This document shows positions 33,265-41,848 of a stretch of DNA of 64,000 bases, piece after piece. The DNA comes from Bryobacterales bacterium (GTDB taxonomy: Bacteria > Acidobacteriota > Terriglobia > Bryobacterales > Bryobacteraceae), in contig JADZGD010000137.1 of the NCBI GenBank assembly GCA_020854055.1, forward strand, positions 1 through 64,000. Direction: 5' to 3'. Every line of letters starts with the position of its first letter. The stretch's first letter is position 1. The notes under the pieces are model-generated. The model was not told the origin of the DNA. It did not search any database and was given only the letters and a program-made list of their open reading frames with translations. The translations under genes were made by a program, and so were the position numbers.

Positions 33265-34475
33265 GACGATCGCTGATGATCCTGCTGGCCCTGGCCATTG
33301 CGGCCGCCGGCCTGTGGTGGTACTTGTCCTTTCGCTCGCACGCCGCGCCGATTCCTTTCGCTAAAGTACTGAGGGAAACGCTGATCAGCACCCTCGAGAC
33401 AAACGGGAAAGTGGAGCCTTCACAGTGGGTGGACGTACACGCGGAACGGGCGGCGTCCGTACAGGAAATTTATGTGAAACCGGGCCAGACCGTAGCCAAG
33501 GGTGCGGCACTCATGCGGCTGGAATCCTCTGAGGCCCGTGCGGACCTGGCTGCCGCCGAGGCGCGTATTCAACAGGTTCGCTCCGAGTTGGAGGTCATGG
33601 CGGAAGGGGGACGAGCCTCCGACCTGGCCGATATCGAGAACTCGGCGATAAAATCCCAGCTCGACCTCAAAATCGCCGAAAATGACCTCAACACAGTGAA
33701 ACGGTTGCAAAAGCGCGGCGCGGCTACGGCGCAGGAGGTAACCGACGCGCAGAATCGTGTGGAGCAGGTACAGGCGCAAATTCGCGCTCTGCAACGCCGC
33801 AAAGCCTCACTGGTGAGCGGCCCCGACCGTAAAGCGGCCGCGGCACGGCTTCGGGATGCCCAATCGGCGGCGCAACTCGCCCGCGAACGGCTTTCCATGG
33901 CCAACATTCGCGCACCGATCGCGGGAACTGTCTACAACCTGCCAGTACACACGGGAGCTTGGGTCGCCTCGGGTGGCATACTGGCCAGCATCGGGCAGAT
34001 CGACCGGGTCCGGGTAACACTCTTCGTGGACGAACCCGAACTGGGCCGGGTAAGCGACGGAATGCCGGTCACGATCACCTGGGATGCACTGCCGGGGCAG
34101 AACTGGACCGGGACCGTGGACCGCACCCCGACGCAGGTGATTTCGCTCGGCACGCGCCAGGTGGGCGAAGTACTCTGCCTGATCGACAATCCCGGTCATG
34201 ACCTGCTGCCCGGCACCAACGTAAACGCCCGCATCAGGTCGCGCATAGTGGAAAACGCACTGACGATACCCAAGGAGGCATTACGACGCCAGGGCGGCGC
34301 CTCGGGAGTCTTCCTGCTCCAGGGCAACCGGATCGTATGGCGCGCGGTAACAACCGGCATATCGAGCGTCACCCGGGTTCAGATAACGTCCGGGTTAGCG
34401 CCGGGAGATTCGGTCGCTCTCGCTACGGACCAATCCCTAGCCAACGGCATGGAAGTTCAGGCCAGCTACCCGTGA
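33261..34475 (+). CDS. HlyD/RND-type efflux periplasmic adaptor subunit
   Basis: A 404-residue membrane-fusion protein. One N-terminal transmembrane segment (about 5-22), a split barrel-sandwich (lipoyl-like) domain starting VHAERAASVQEIYVKPGQTV, a long alpha-helical hairpin (about 85-190) rich in Ala, Glu and Arg, and a beta-barrel domain that includes RAPIAGTVYNLP and DEPELGRVSDGMPVTI. The start is set by the ATGA overlap with the previous gene at 33261. It would bridge an inner-membrane pump to an outer-membrane channel, but neither is encoded next to it. Its last 10 bp overlap the convergent S66 gene. Confidence 0.88.
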   Translation: MRRSLMILLALAIAAAGLWWYLSFRSHAAPIPFAKVLRETLISTLETNGKVEPSQWVDVHAERAASVQEIYVKPGQTVAKGAALMRLESSEARADLAAAEARIQQVRSELEVMAEGGRASDLADIENSAIKSQLDLKIAENDLNTVKRLQKRGAATAQEVTDAQNRVEQVQAQIRALQRRKASLVSGPDRKAAAARLRDAQSAAQLARERLSMANIRAPIAGTVYNLPVHTGAWVASGGILASIGQIDRVRVTLFVDEPELGRVSDGMPVTITWDALPGQNWTGTVDRTPTQVISLGTRQVGEVLCLIDNPGHDLLPGTNVNARIRSRIVENALTIPKEALRRQGGASGVFLLQGNRIVWRAVTTGISSVTRVQITSGLAPGDSVALATDQSLANGMEVQASYP

Positions 34476-35491
34476 GCGTGTAGCGCGGGTTCTTCAAGGA
34501 TTAATGTTCCCGCGGCGGCGTCCAGTGTCGCCATCACGCCTTCCGGCAGGGTCAACTGGTCTGCCGTGTGGCCGATCGTCAAGCCCGAGAGCACGGGAAT
34601 CTTCAGCCGCCCCAGGATGCGGTCCACAACCTCACCCGTGCTGAAGGTGGCCTCGAAACTCGGCTCGAATTTCCGTGGGACACATTCCAGACATTCTCCC
34701 CACACGATGCCGGCGGCCTGCTCGAGCTTTCCGGCCAGATGCAACTGCGTGAGCATGCGATCGATACGGTAGGGTTCCTCGCCGACATCTTCGAGAAAGA
34801 CGATCCGGCCGCGGGTGTCGATCTCGTACGGCGTGCCGAGCGTGCTCGTCACCATGGTGAGGTTCCCCCCCAGCAGCCGTCCGCGGGCCGTGCCGCCACG
34901 AACGGCGCGCAAGGTGTGCTCCGGACGCAGGGCATTACGGACGGGCGGATTGGTCACGGCTCCCAGCGGTTTGGATTCGAACAGCGCCCGGCGAAAGTGC
35001 CGTTCGGTATATTCGGTGAAATCGGCCAGCGCCATCGGGCCATGAAAGGTAATTAAGCCGGTCATCCTGTGGATCCCGAGATGCAGCGCCGTGATGTCGC
35101 TGTAGCCAACCAACACCTTCGGATTAGCCCGAATCAGCCGGTAATCGAGATGATCGAGCAACGCCGCCGAACCGTACCCGCCGCGGATGCAAAAGACTCC
35201 CCGGATGTCCGGGTCGCGAAACATCTCGTGCAAATCCTCAACCCGCTCGGCCACGTCCCCCGCAAGGTAGCCTGTGCGTTTACCGACATTCCGGCCGAGA
35301 CGGTATTTCAGCCCGAAGTACTCCACCGTGTGGATGGCGAGCGCGATGCGATCCGGATCGGAGACGTACGTCGCGGGAGTGACAAGGCCGACGCGGTCAC
35401 CGGGCCTGAGAGCCTCCGGCGCCAGAATCGGCGGAAGCGCCGCGGCTAGCGGCGCGCCAACGGCGGAGGTCAAAAATGCTCTGCGGCGCAC
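34466..35491 (-). CDS. LD-carboxypeptidase (S66 family)
   Basis: A serine carboxypeptidase cleaving LD-peptide bonds in murein tetrapeptides or related substrates. With the start chosen it has 341 residues beginning MRRRAFLTSAVGAPLAAALP (a Tat-like or Sec signal). The nucleophile Ser is in the G-Y-S-D-I-T-A-L-H motif. The catalytic Glu is in FLEDVGEE and His in TIGHTADQL, giving the family Ser-Glu-His triad. The frame runs to 35581, but without a signal or ribosome site; GTG 35491 is preferred with moderate certainty. Its 3' end overlaps that of the adaptor gene. Confidence 0.85.
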   Translation of the reverse strand: MRRRAFLTSAVGAPLAAALPPILAPEALRPGDRVGLVTPATYVSDPDRIALAIHTVEYFGLKYRLGRNVGKRTGYLAGDVAERVEDLHEMFRDPDIRGVFCIRGGYGSAALLDHLDYRLIRANPKVLVGYSDITALHLGIHRMTGLITFHGPMALADFTEYTERHFRRALFESKPLGAVTNPPVRNALRPEHTLRAVRGGTARGRLLGGNLTMVTSTLGTPYEIDTRGRIVFLEDVGEEPYRIDRMLTQLHLAGKLEQAAGIVWGECLECVPRKFEPSFEATFSTGEVVDRILGRLKIPVLSGLTIGHTADQLTLPEGVMATLDAAAGTLILEEPALHAHG

Positions 35492-35637
35492 TGCTGCCAG
35501 TGTAACGCGCCGCTTCACTCTGCTTACACCCACATTCCAGCCCGGTTGTTGAACCTCCGTGACAATATCCGCGCGCTGCACCGGTCGACCGGCCGCGGAA
35601 GCGGCTGGCCGCTCAAAGACCGGTTCTCTGCAATTGG

Positions 35638-35668
35638 GGTGAGGCGCCGGATTCGGCAGCGCCTCACC
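35638..35668. terminator. Strong inverted repeat downstream of the TonB receptor gene
   Basis: A perfect 10-bp stem, GGTGAGGCGC (35638-35647) with GCGCCTCACC (35659-35668), and an 11-base loop lie 22 bp past the receptor stop. No T-run follows on the minus strand, so it may act as a transcription end with help or as an mRNA 3' stabiliser. Confidence 0.5.
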
Positions 35669-35689
35669 GCTCGCATCGGATACCCGTCT

Positions 35690-38600
35690 TCAGAACCCAA
35701 CCTTCAGGCTGAATTGCAGCACCCGCGTTCCGCCAACACTGGTGATCTGGCCAAAGGTCGCGCTGCCGAGCTTGGTCACCGGTCCGCCCAGTTGGGGATG
35801 GTTGAATGCACCGAAAAACTCCGCCCGGAAGGTGGTGTACATGGATTCTCGAAGGAATCGCATCGGAAACGTCTTCGACATGGCGAGATCGGCGTTCGAA
35901 CCGCCCGGCGCGCGTAGAATCCCTCGTCCGGCGCTACCCCAGGTTCCCGGCACAGCCTGCTGCACCGCCGCGGTGTTGAAGTATTGCGCGATGCGCTGGC
36001 CGCGCGGCCGGTCGTTCGGCAGAGGCAGGTTGCCGGAAATGACGGCAAGCGGGGTTCCCGCACCGGCCATGGCGTCGTTTGTACTGGTGAAACCCGTTGC
36101 GCCTCCGGTATTCGCCCGGTATATGCCGCTCAGTTGCCAGTCGTCCGTGACAGCCCCCAAGAACCTGGATTGAAGAATTTTGCCCGGTCCCGGGAGCGCC
36201 CAGACGACGGAACTGATGAACAGGTGAGTCAGATCAAAGTCGGATGGTCCACGCTGCATGCGCCAGTTGGTCGGATTCCAGACCCTGCCGCCAGTCGACA
36301 TCTCGTTATTACCGGAACTATAGTCGAGCGCCTTGGAGAATGTATACGCCACCTGCGCGCTAAAGCCCTTGCTAAACCGCTTTTGAACTGAGGTCTGTAA
36401 TCCGTTGTAGATAGAATTCTGGCCGCTAAACAGACCGGACAGGGTAGAAAACTCCTGCATTGGCCGGCGCTGATTCACGGTATTCCGGTTCTGACTCAGG
36501 TTCTTAGCCGGGTCCGAATTCAAATTGTAGTTGTAAATCGGATAATTCAACTGGATGTCTGAAATCAGTTGGGATCCCTTGGTGCCAACGTAACTTGCCT
36601 GAAACGTCCAACTCGCTATTGCGTGCTGAATACTAACATTCCAGTTCTGTGTATTGGGCACCTTCAGAGTTGGCTGATAGACGACGGCCGCGTCGGGCAA
36701 CTGGAAGGGCGTGTTCCGGTCAAAGTCACCCGCGGCGGGAAACAGGTTCAGATTCTCACGCCCACGATACGGGTCGTCAAACAGACCGTCCTGGAAGGCC
36801 ACGGTGAAACTGAACGGCGTCTGCAGGTTCATGTTGTTGAGCCCATACATCAGCGGGACGTCGTAAAAGATGCCATAACCGGCGCGCACACTGGTCTTGC
36901 CGTCGCCCATAACATCCCAAGCCAGTCCGATCCTGGGTGCGAACTGTTTCTTGGCTGCTTCCACGCCGGACTTGGGAATGGTGTAGCCGGATACGGTATC
37001 TCCGGGATAGAACAATCCGCGAGGCGAATTTACATAACGCTGGGACTTCAAGCCCGCCTTGTACGCATCGAGTCGAAATTGAACTTCACGATCCAGAATA
37101 TCCGTCATCGGCGTAAACGGTTCCCAGCGTAGTCCATAGTTCAGTGTCAGCCGGCGTGAAATCCGGAAAGCGTCGTTAATGTAGAAACCCTGATAGTGGA
37201 ACCGGCGGGCCTCATTCTCGCCGTTGCTCTGTTTGAACGAGCTCAACAGGCCCAGCATGTAATCGGCTTCGTCATAATTGGTGTACTTGCCGTTGAAGCT
37301 GAATACGCCTGAGCCGTTAAAAGCGTTGATTTCATTGTACCGGGACCACGTGAGGTCCCCGCCGAACGCCAGGCTGTGGCGGCCTTTGATCCAGTGCCAG
37401 GAATGCGTCAGCTCGATGTTTGTGCGGGCGAACACCGCGGGCGGATTCGGAGTGCCGGGCGCTTTGGTCCCGCTGGTGCCGCTCAACCCCACCGAGATCT
37501 GGTTGGATGATGGGTAGACATTAACTCCGAAATCCGTGATGTTCTTCTGGAAGCCGGGGTAGCCGCGCGTTCCACTGGTTCGTGACATGGTCACGTGCGT
37601 ATCCGCGATCAGCGATGAAGAGGCAACGTAAGTGTAACCCAGGGTAGCATTCTTGCTAAAGCTCCAACTCGATAGCGCCACCGACTGTATATTCTGCGGG
37701 TCGAAGCCAATGATGACCGGAGACGTATTCTGAAGATAGCGCGCCAGCAGGCTGTGCTTTGTGTTCGGGCGCCAGTCAACTCGCAGGATGTACTCCCTCG
37801 GATCGGTCGTTGTCTGGCTTCTCCAATAGGTGAAACCGTCCGGACCGGGAATCGGGGAGAGCTTTAGCAGATTGACGGCCGCAGGAGAAAACAGATTCGT
37901 TGGAATCATGTTATTTGGAAAGGGCTGGCCCGCGGTTGGGTCAAGAAGGATCACCGGAGTCTTCCGCGACAACAGATCTGAAAAGTTGCCCGTGCGGTGG
38001 GCGGCAGGCATTGTCAGCGCTTTACTCTCGGTGGGTGAAGTCCGAATCCAGGTCCGCTGAATGCCGCCGAAGAAAAACAGCTTGTCTTTAATGATAGGGC
38101 CGCCAAAGGTGAATCCCGCCTGATTCCGTTTCAATTGGTCCGATTGATGCAGAAAGTAACTGCTTGCGTTGACATCGTAGTTGCGCAGGAACCAGAAACC
38201 GCCGCCGTGAAATTCGTTCGATCCACTCTTGGTGATCACGTTGACCGCGGCGGCGGAACTCTTTCCCACCTCGGCGCTCATATTACTGGTCTGTACCGAA
38301 AACTCATCCACCGCATCCGGAAACGGATAGGGTGCGTTGGTATTCGTCAGGTTGTCCTGGTTGTCGCCTCCATCCAGGGTAAAGCGGGTATTGTTTTGGC
38401 GGGAGCCGTTAACGGAGAACTTCTGGTTTTCCGCGGCGTTCTTGGCATCACCGGCGATGCCGGCCGCACCAGCGTCCACAGCCCCCGGCACCAACAATCC
38501 CAGTTGCAGCACGTTGCGTCCATTTAGCGGGAGTTCCAGCACCCGTTTGCCGTCTACCACGTTCTTGATGGTGGCGCTGCTGGTTTCCACGGTTGCTCCG

Positions 38601-38989
38601 GCAGCCTCCACCTGAATCTGGGTGCTAACGTCACCCACCTGCAAGACAGCGTCAATCTTGACGTTGTCGTTCACCTGCAGCAGAATACCTTTCTGTTCGA
38701 ACGATTTGAATCCCTCGCGTCTTACCGCAATGGTATAGTTGCCGATCGGAATCAGCGGAAAGGTGTACTGCCCCATTTGATTCGTCACGGTCTCGCGGAC
38801 CTGATTGCGTTCCAGGTGCGTCAACGTGACCTTGGCGCCAGGGATCGCGCCACCCTGTACATCGACAACGGTTCCGAAAACTCCTGCCGTGCCCGCCTGC
38901 TGCGCCAGGCAACAGGTGCTGAGAATAAGTCCTGCCAGAATGCCGGCAAGAATGAAAGTGATCGAGACATACCCTTTGCGCTTACTCAT
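35690..38989 (-). CDS. TonB-dependent receptor with carboxypeptidase-regulatory-like domain
   Basis: A large outer-membrane beta-barrel (1099 residues) of the Oar-like type abundant in Solibacter relatives. Signal peptide at about 1-29. CarboxypepD_reg-like domain at about 35-115 (GTVVDVQGGAIPGAKVTLT). Plug domain has the LPLNGRNVLQLGLLVPGA segment near 155. The C-terminal barrel repeats Tyr/Arg-rich strands and ends in the insertion signal LQFSLKVGF with a terminal Phe. A classical TonB box is not obvious. GGGAGG lies nine bases before the ATG. The gene starts 21 bp after the GH28 gene, so the pair probably import and cut a pectin-like glycan under the LacI-type regulator. Confidence 0.9.
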   Translation of the reverse strand: MSKRKGYVSITFILAGILAGLILSTCCLAQQAGTAGVFGTVVDVQGGAIPGAKVTLTHLERNQVRETVTNQMGQYTFPLIPIGNYTIAVRREGFKSFEQKGILLQVNDNVKIDAVLQVGDVSTQIQVEAAGATVETSSATIKNVVDGKRVLELPLNGRNVLQLGLLVPGAVDAGAAGIAGDAKNAAENQKFSVNGSRQNNTRFTLDGGDNQDNLTNTNAPYPFPDAVDEFSVQTSNMSAEVGKSSAAAVNVITKSGSNEFHGGGFWFLRNYDVNASSYFLHQSDQLKRNQAGFTFGGPIIKDKLFFFGGIQRTWIRTSPTESKALTMPAAHRTGNFSDLLSRKTPVILLDPTAGQPFPNNMIPTNLFSPAAVNLLKLSPIPGPDGFTYWRSQTTTDPREYILRVDWRPNTKHSLLARYLQNTSPVIIGFDPQNIQSVALSSWSFSKNATLGYTYVASSSLIADTHVTMSRTSGTRGYPGFQKNITDFGVNVYPSSNQISVGLSGTSGTKAPGTPNPPAVFARTNIELTHSWHWIKGRHSLAFGGDLTWSRYNEINAFNGSGVFSFNGKYTNYDEADYMLGLLSSFKQSNGENEARRFHYQGFYINDAFRISRRLTLNYGLRWEPFTPMTDILDREVQFRLDAYKAGLKSQRYVNSPRGLFYPGDTVSGYTIPKSGVEAAKKQFAPRIGLAWDVMGDGKTSVRAGYGIFYDVPLMYGLNNMNLQTPFSFTVAFQDGLFDDPYRGRENLNLFPAAGDFDRNTPFQLPDAAVVYQPTLKVPNTQNWNVSIQHAIASWTFQASYVGTKGSQLISDIQLNYPIYNYNLNSDPAKNLSQNRNTVNQRRPMQEFSTLSGLFSGQNSIYNGLQTSVQKRFSKGFSAQVAYTFSKALDYSSGNNEMSTGGRVWNPTNWRMQRGPSDFDLTHLFISSVVWALPGPGKILQSRFLGAVTDDWQLSGIYRANTGGATGFTSTNDAMAGAGTPLAVISGNLPLPNDRPRGQRIAQYFNTAAVQQAVPGTWGSAGRGILRAPGGSNADLAMSKTFPMRFLRESMYTTFRAEFFGAFNHPQLGGPVTKLGSATFGQITSVGGTRVLQFSLKVGF

Positions 38990-39010
38990 GATCTTTACCC
39001 TCCCAACGAT

Positions 39011-40579
39011 TCATTTCCCGTCTTGCCTGGGGGCTGTGCCCAAGGCATTTCCTATTTCCCTGACCGCCGTCTTTGAAGCGCCTTGCATCTCCACTCGCCG
39101 GGCCACTCGTGTCAGATCATTCCCCAACAGCAATATGCGTTGACTCCGGGCTCCGCTGACGCGCAGAAAGTTCCTCGTAGTGGGCACACGCGATCCGCGC
39201 ACGAATGCATCGATGACATTGTTGAACCAGACAACGGGTGAATCTCCGGCCAGCGTGCCGGTCCGGAAGCCGTCGACGTCAAGATCGCGCACGTCATCAA
39301 AAATCATGGCCGGCCGAAGGTCTTCCTTGTCCCATCGAAGTTGGATATTGGACAGCGAGAGGCCATCGGCGTGCCGCGCATATAGACCAAACGCAGGCAG
39401 GGTGCCGAACATGGTGCCCTCCGGGTACTTGGCAACGTGCTCGGGGACATCCAGGTTGCCCGGGCCGGCATTGCCACCCTGCATGGTGATCTGCAGGTTC
39501 GATAGCGCCACCCCGCGGACCCAGGAACCCGGAACCGCGGTGACCGACGAGGTCATGGTGGCATCCCGCGCCACAATGTTGTTGAAGGATATGTTTTCTA
39601 CCGAACCCGGCTCGGGTGGATTCATTCCCCGGCCGCGATTTCCCAGCCGGACAAAGATCGGGGTCTGCACTCCCACCATCGAGATGTTCGAAATCGCAAC
39701 ACCGTTGATGTGCGCGCCGTCCACCGATTCCAACGAGATCCCGGACAGGGGCGGCCGGCCCTTGTCACGCGGTAGCATAGTAATATTACTTACAGTGACA
39801 TCCTTAAAATCCCAACTGGATTCGGTACCGAACTTGAAGTTACTGCAATTTGTACGGGTTATGCAGTTTGTTACTACCAGGTGTTCCACATTGCGCCTTT
39901 GATCCATACCCAGGGAAGGACTTCCCTTCGGACAGATCGCATCGTCATAGCAATCGATGTAACAGTTGGCGATTCGCACGTAGCGGGACGCGTCCGGGTC
40001 GATTCCATCGGCGTAGCCGTTCAGGATCGTCACGCCATCGACATCGACATAATCGGAACCCCAGAAACTGATGGAGTAGTTGGGCGAGTTCTGCACCGTG
40101 ACGCCACGGATGGTCACATACTGGCAGTTCTTGATGGCAACCGTCTTCGGCCCGCGGCGCCGCGTGCGGTTGCCGTCTATTACTCCCTGCCCGGTTATGG
40201 CGATGTGATGGACACCGTCGGCTACCAACAGGCCATGGTGAAAGAATGTCGTTTCATTATCGGAAACAGACTTGAACGGCAACGGCTCATACGGATCAAA
40301 GTCGCTGTCATCCGTGCTGGCCAGGATCACGGATCCGTTATCGAGATGCAGGGTCACCTTGCTCTTCAGGTGAATCGTGCCGCACAGATATCTCCCGGCG
40401 GGCACCCAGACGGTACCGCCACCCTGCGCGGCAGCGGCATCGATTGCCTGTTGTAACGCGGTCGTATCCTTGGCGGCGCCGTTTCCCTTGGCGCCAAATT
40501 CGCGTACGTTGAATGTAGCAGCCTGGGCGGCAGCCAGAAACAGTACAACCGCGAGGCCCATCCGAAAGCGCGACACCAT
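39011..40579 (-). CDS. Polygalacturonase-like glycoside hydrolase (GH28 family), secreted
   Basis: A right-handed beta-helix enzyme of 522 residues. The signal peptide MVSRFRMGLAVVLFLAAAQA is followed by the pectate-lyase-superfamily start FNVREFGAKGNGAAKDTTAL. The catalytic region has YADGIDPDAS and CYDDAICPKG, the paired Asp motifs of GH28. Several strand repeats such as VTVQNSPNYSISFW follow. It likely acts on pectin or another uronic or rhamnose glycan; the exact linkage is not known. GGGGGA before the ATG at 40579 decides between three nearby ATGs. Transcribed from the promoter at 40620-40648, first gene of the operon with the TonB receptor. Confidence 0.87.
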   Translation of the reverse strand: MVSRFRMGLAVVLFLAAAQAATFNVREFGAKGNGAAKDTTALQQAIDAAAAQGGGTVWVPAGRYLCGTIHLKSKVTLHLDNGSVILASTDDSDFDPYEPLPFKSVSDNETTFFHHGLLVADGVHHIAITGQGVIDGNRTRRRGPKTVAIKNCQYVTIRGVTVQNSPNYSISFWGSDYVDVDGVTILNGYADGIDPDASRYVRIANCYIDCYDDAICPKGSPSLGMDQRRNVEHLVVTNCITRTNCSNFKFGTESSWDFKDVTVSNITMLPRDKGRPPLSGISLESVDGAHINGVAISNISMVGVQTPIFVRLGNRGRGMNPPEPGSVENISFNNIVARDATMTSSVTAVPGSWVRGVALSNLQITMQGGNAGPGNLDVPEHVAKYPEGTMFGTLPAFGLYARHADGLSLSNIQLRWDKEDLRPAMIFDDVRDLDVDGFRTGTLAGDSPVVWFNNVIDAFVRGSRVPTTRNFLRVSGARSQRILLLGNDLTRVARRVEMQGASKTAVREIGNALGTAPRQDGK

Positions 40580-40619
40580 TTCCATCCCCCGAACACACAA
40601 AATAGGAAGCTTGGGAGGA

Positions 40620-40648
40620 ATTGTAACCGCTTTCAGAACAAAATGCAA
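40620..40648 (-). promoter_or_regulatory. Promoter of the GH28-TonB receptor operon
   Basis: On the minus strand TTGCAT (40648-40643), a 17-bp spacer and TACAAT (40625-40620) form a good housekeeping promoter about 40 bp before the GH28 start. The operator described next fills the spacer. Confidence 0.65.
40622..40635. promoter_or_regulatory. LacI-family operator 1 (TGAAAGCGGTTACA)
   Basis: A 14-bp site with the central CG and arms of LacI/CcpA-type operators; it fits the cre consensus TGWAANCGNTNWCA at every position. It lies between the -35 and -10 boxes of the GH28 promoter and overlaps the latter, and the neighbouring gene encodes a LacI-type protein. Repression by that protein is inferred. 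Confidence 0.65.
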
Positions 40649-40705
40649 GGACTAGATTTCAGGCAAGATTGACGCTGGCGGAGGCGTCTGAGGTAGGATC
40701 GAAGC

Positions 40706-41758
40706 TTGGGCAAAAAGCTCTTCAAAACGGTACACGATGTGGCCCGGGCGGCTGGGGTAAGCGTGGCCACCATCTCACGGGTATTGAATCAGCATCCTAA
40801 TGTGAGTCAGGGCACAAGGGAGAAGGTGCTCGCTCTCATCGAGCAATCGGGATTCCGCCCGAATGCCATTGCGCGGCGCCTGGCGCAGGGGCGCTCCGGC
40901 ATGCTCTGCTTCCTGCTGGCCAACCGGGACATTATTCACTCCTTCCACTCCAGGGTGCTCAAAGGTGTGGAAGACTACTGCCGGCAGCACCATCGGCAGG
41001 TGATTTTCACCAGGTTCGACTACGGCCCCAACGATGCCATGCCCGCCGAAACTCTGCCACGGATGGTGCGCGAATACCGTGCCATCGATGGTGTGCTGGT
41101 GGCCGGTACAAATTACCCAAACCTCCTCCAGTACTTCTCCAGCGTGGAACTGCCCTACGTGCTGTTCGGCAATAACCTGGTAACCGGGTCGCTCGCGCTT
41201 CCGGCTAAGCACGCGGTTTCGTTCGACGAGCAGGCCGGCGCCCGCGACGCCACCCAGTTCCTGTTTGAGTTGGGACACCGGCACATAACGTTTGTGGGAA
41301 ACCTGGCGCTACACTGGTACCTGCGCCGGCAACATGGTTACGCGTCCGTGATGAACCGGTACGGGCTGCCGCCGGCCACCATCGACATCCGGGATGAAGC
41401 CGATTGCGTGGAATTGGGCAGGCGCTCGGTCCCGCTCCTGCTGCGCCAGTTCCCCAGAACAACCGCAATTCTGGCCCAGGACGACGAAACTGCCATCGGA
41501 ATCATGGAAACTTTGAGGAGACTGGAGATCCGGGTGCCCCAGGACATCAGTCTGATGGGCTACGACGACATCTCCGAGATCCGCTACCTCCGCCCCGCGC
41601 TGAGTTCCGTGCGCGTGCCCAAGGCCGCCATCGGATGGCAGATGGCCGAAACACTGGCGGGCGTTGCACCTGGAAAGCGGACCCGCGCCCTGCCGCCGCT
41701 GGCGACTGAACTGGTGATCCGCGACTCCTGCATGCGATTGCCTTCCGCCCCCGAATGA
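40706..41758 (+). CDS. LacI family transcriptional regulator
   Basis: A 350-residue repressor. The N-terminal helix-turn-helix (about 7-40) reads TVHDVARAAGVSVATISRVL with the hinge helix near 55-64 (AIARRLAQG). A periplasmic-binding-protein-like sensor domain follows, with VLVAGTNYP and the C-terminal QDISLMGYDDISEIRYLRPA motif. It starts at TTG 40706. Divergent from the GH28-TonB receptor operon, with an operator in between and a related site after its 3' end, it most likely senses a sugar released by the GH28 enzyme. Effector unknown. Confidence 0.9.
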   Translation: MGKKLFKTVHDVARAAGVSVATISRVLNQHPNVSQGTREKVLALIEQSGFRPNAIARRLAQGRSGMLCFLLANRDIIHSFHSRVLKGVEDYCRQHHRQVIFTRFDYGPNDAMPAETLPRMVREYRAIDGVLVAGTNYPNLLQYFSSVELPYVLFGNNLVTGSLALPAKHAVSFDEQAGARDATQFLFELGHRHITFVGNLALHWYLRRQHGYASVMNRYGLPPATIDIRDEADCVELGRRSVPLLLRQFPRTTAILAQDDETAIGIMETLRRLEIRVPQDISLMGYDDISEIRYLRPALSSVRVPKAAIGWQMAETLAGVAPGKRTRALPPLATELVIRDSCMRLPSAPE

Positions 41759-41770
41759 CTTGTAATCGGT

Positions 41771-41784
41771 ACCAACCGGTTTGA
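41771..41784. promoter_or_regulatory. Operator 2, related to operator 1 (ACCAACCGGTTTGA)
   Basis: Contains the perfect palindrome AACCGGTT (41774-41781) and shares AACCG-TTT-A with the reverse complement of operator 1. It overlaps the -35 box of the promoter of the DegT-type gene, a position suited to repression. Binding by the adjacent LacI-type protein is inferred. Confidence 0.5.
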
Positions 41785-41808
41785 CAGATCTCCGGGCGGT
41801 GGCATAAT
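41781..41808 (+). promoter_or_regulatory. Strong promoter of the DegT-type aminotransferase gene
   Basis: Perfect -35 TTGACA (41781-41786), 16-bp spacer and CATAAT (41803-41808), which differs from the consensus -10 at one position. Confidence 0.7.
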
Positions 41809-41827
41809 CTGATACTCGCAATCAGAT
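41807..41827. promoter_or_regulatory. Inverted repeat at the transcription start of the DegT-type gene
   Basis: ATCTGAT (41807-41813) and ATCAGAT (41821-41827) are perfect inverted copies separated by 7 bp, spanning the expected transcription start. This could be a second operator or a 5' hairpin in the message. Confidence 0.45.
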
Positions 41828-41848
41828 AGATGCACGGAGGTTCAACCG

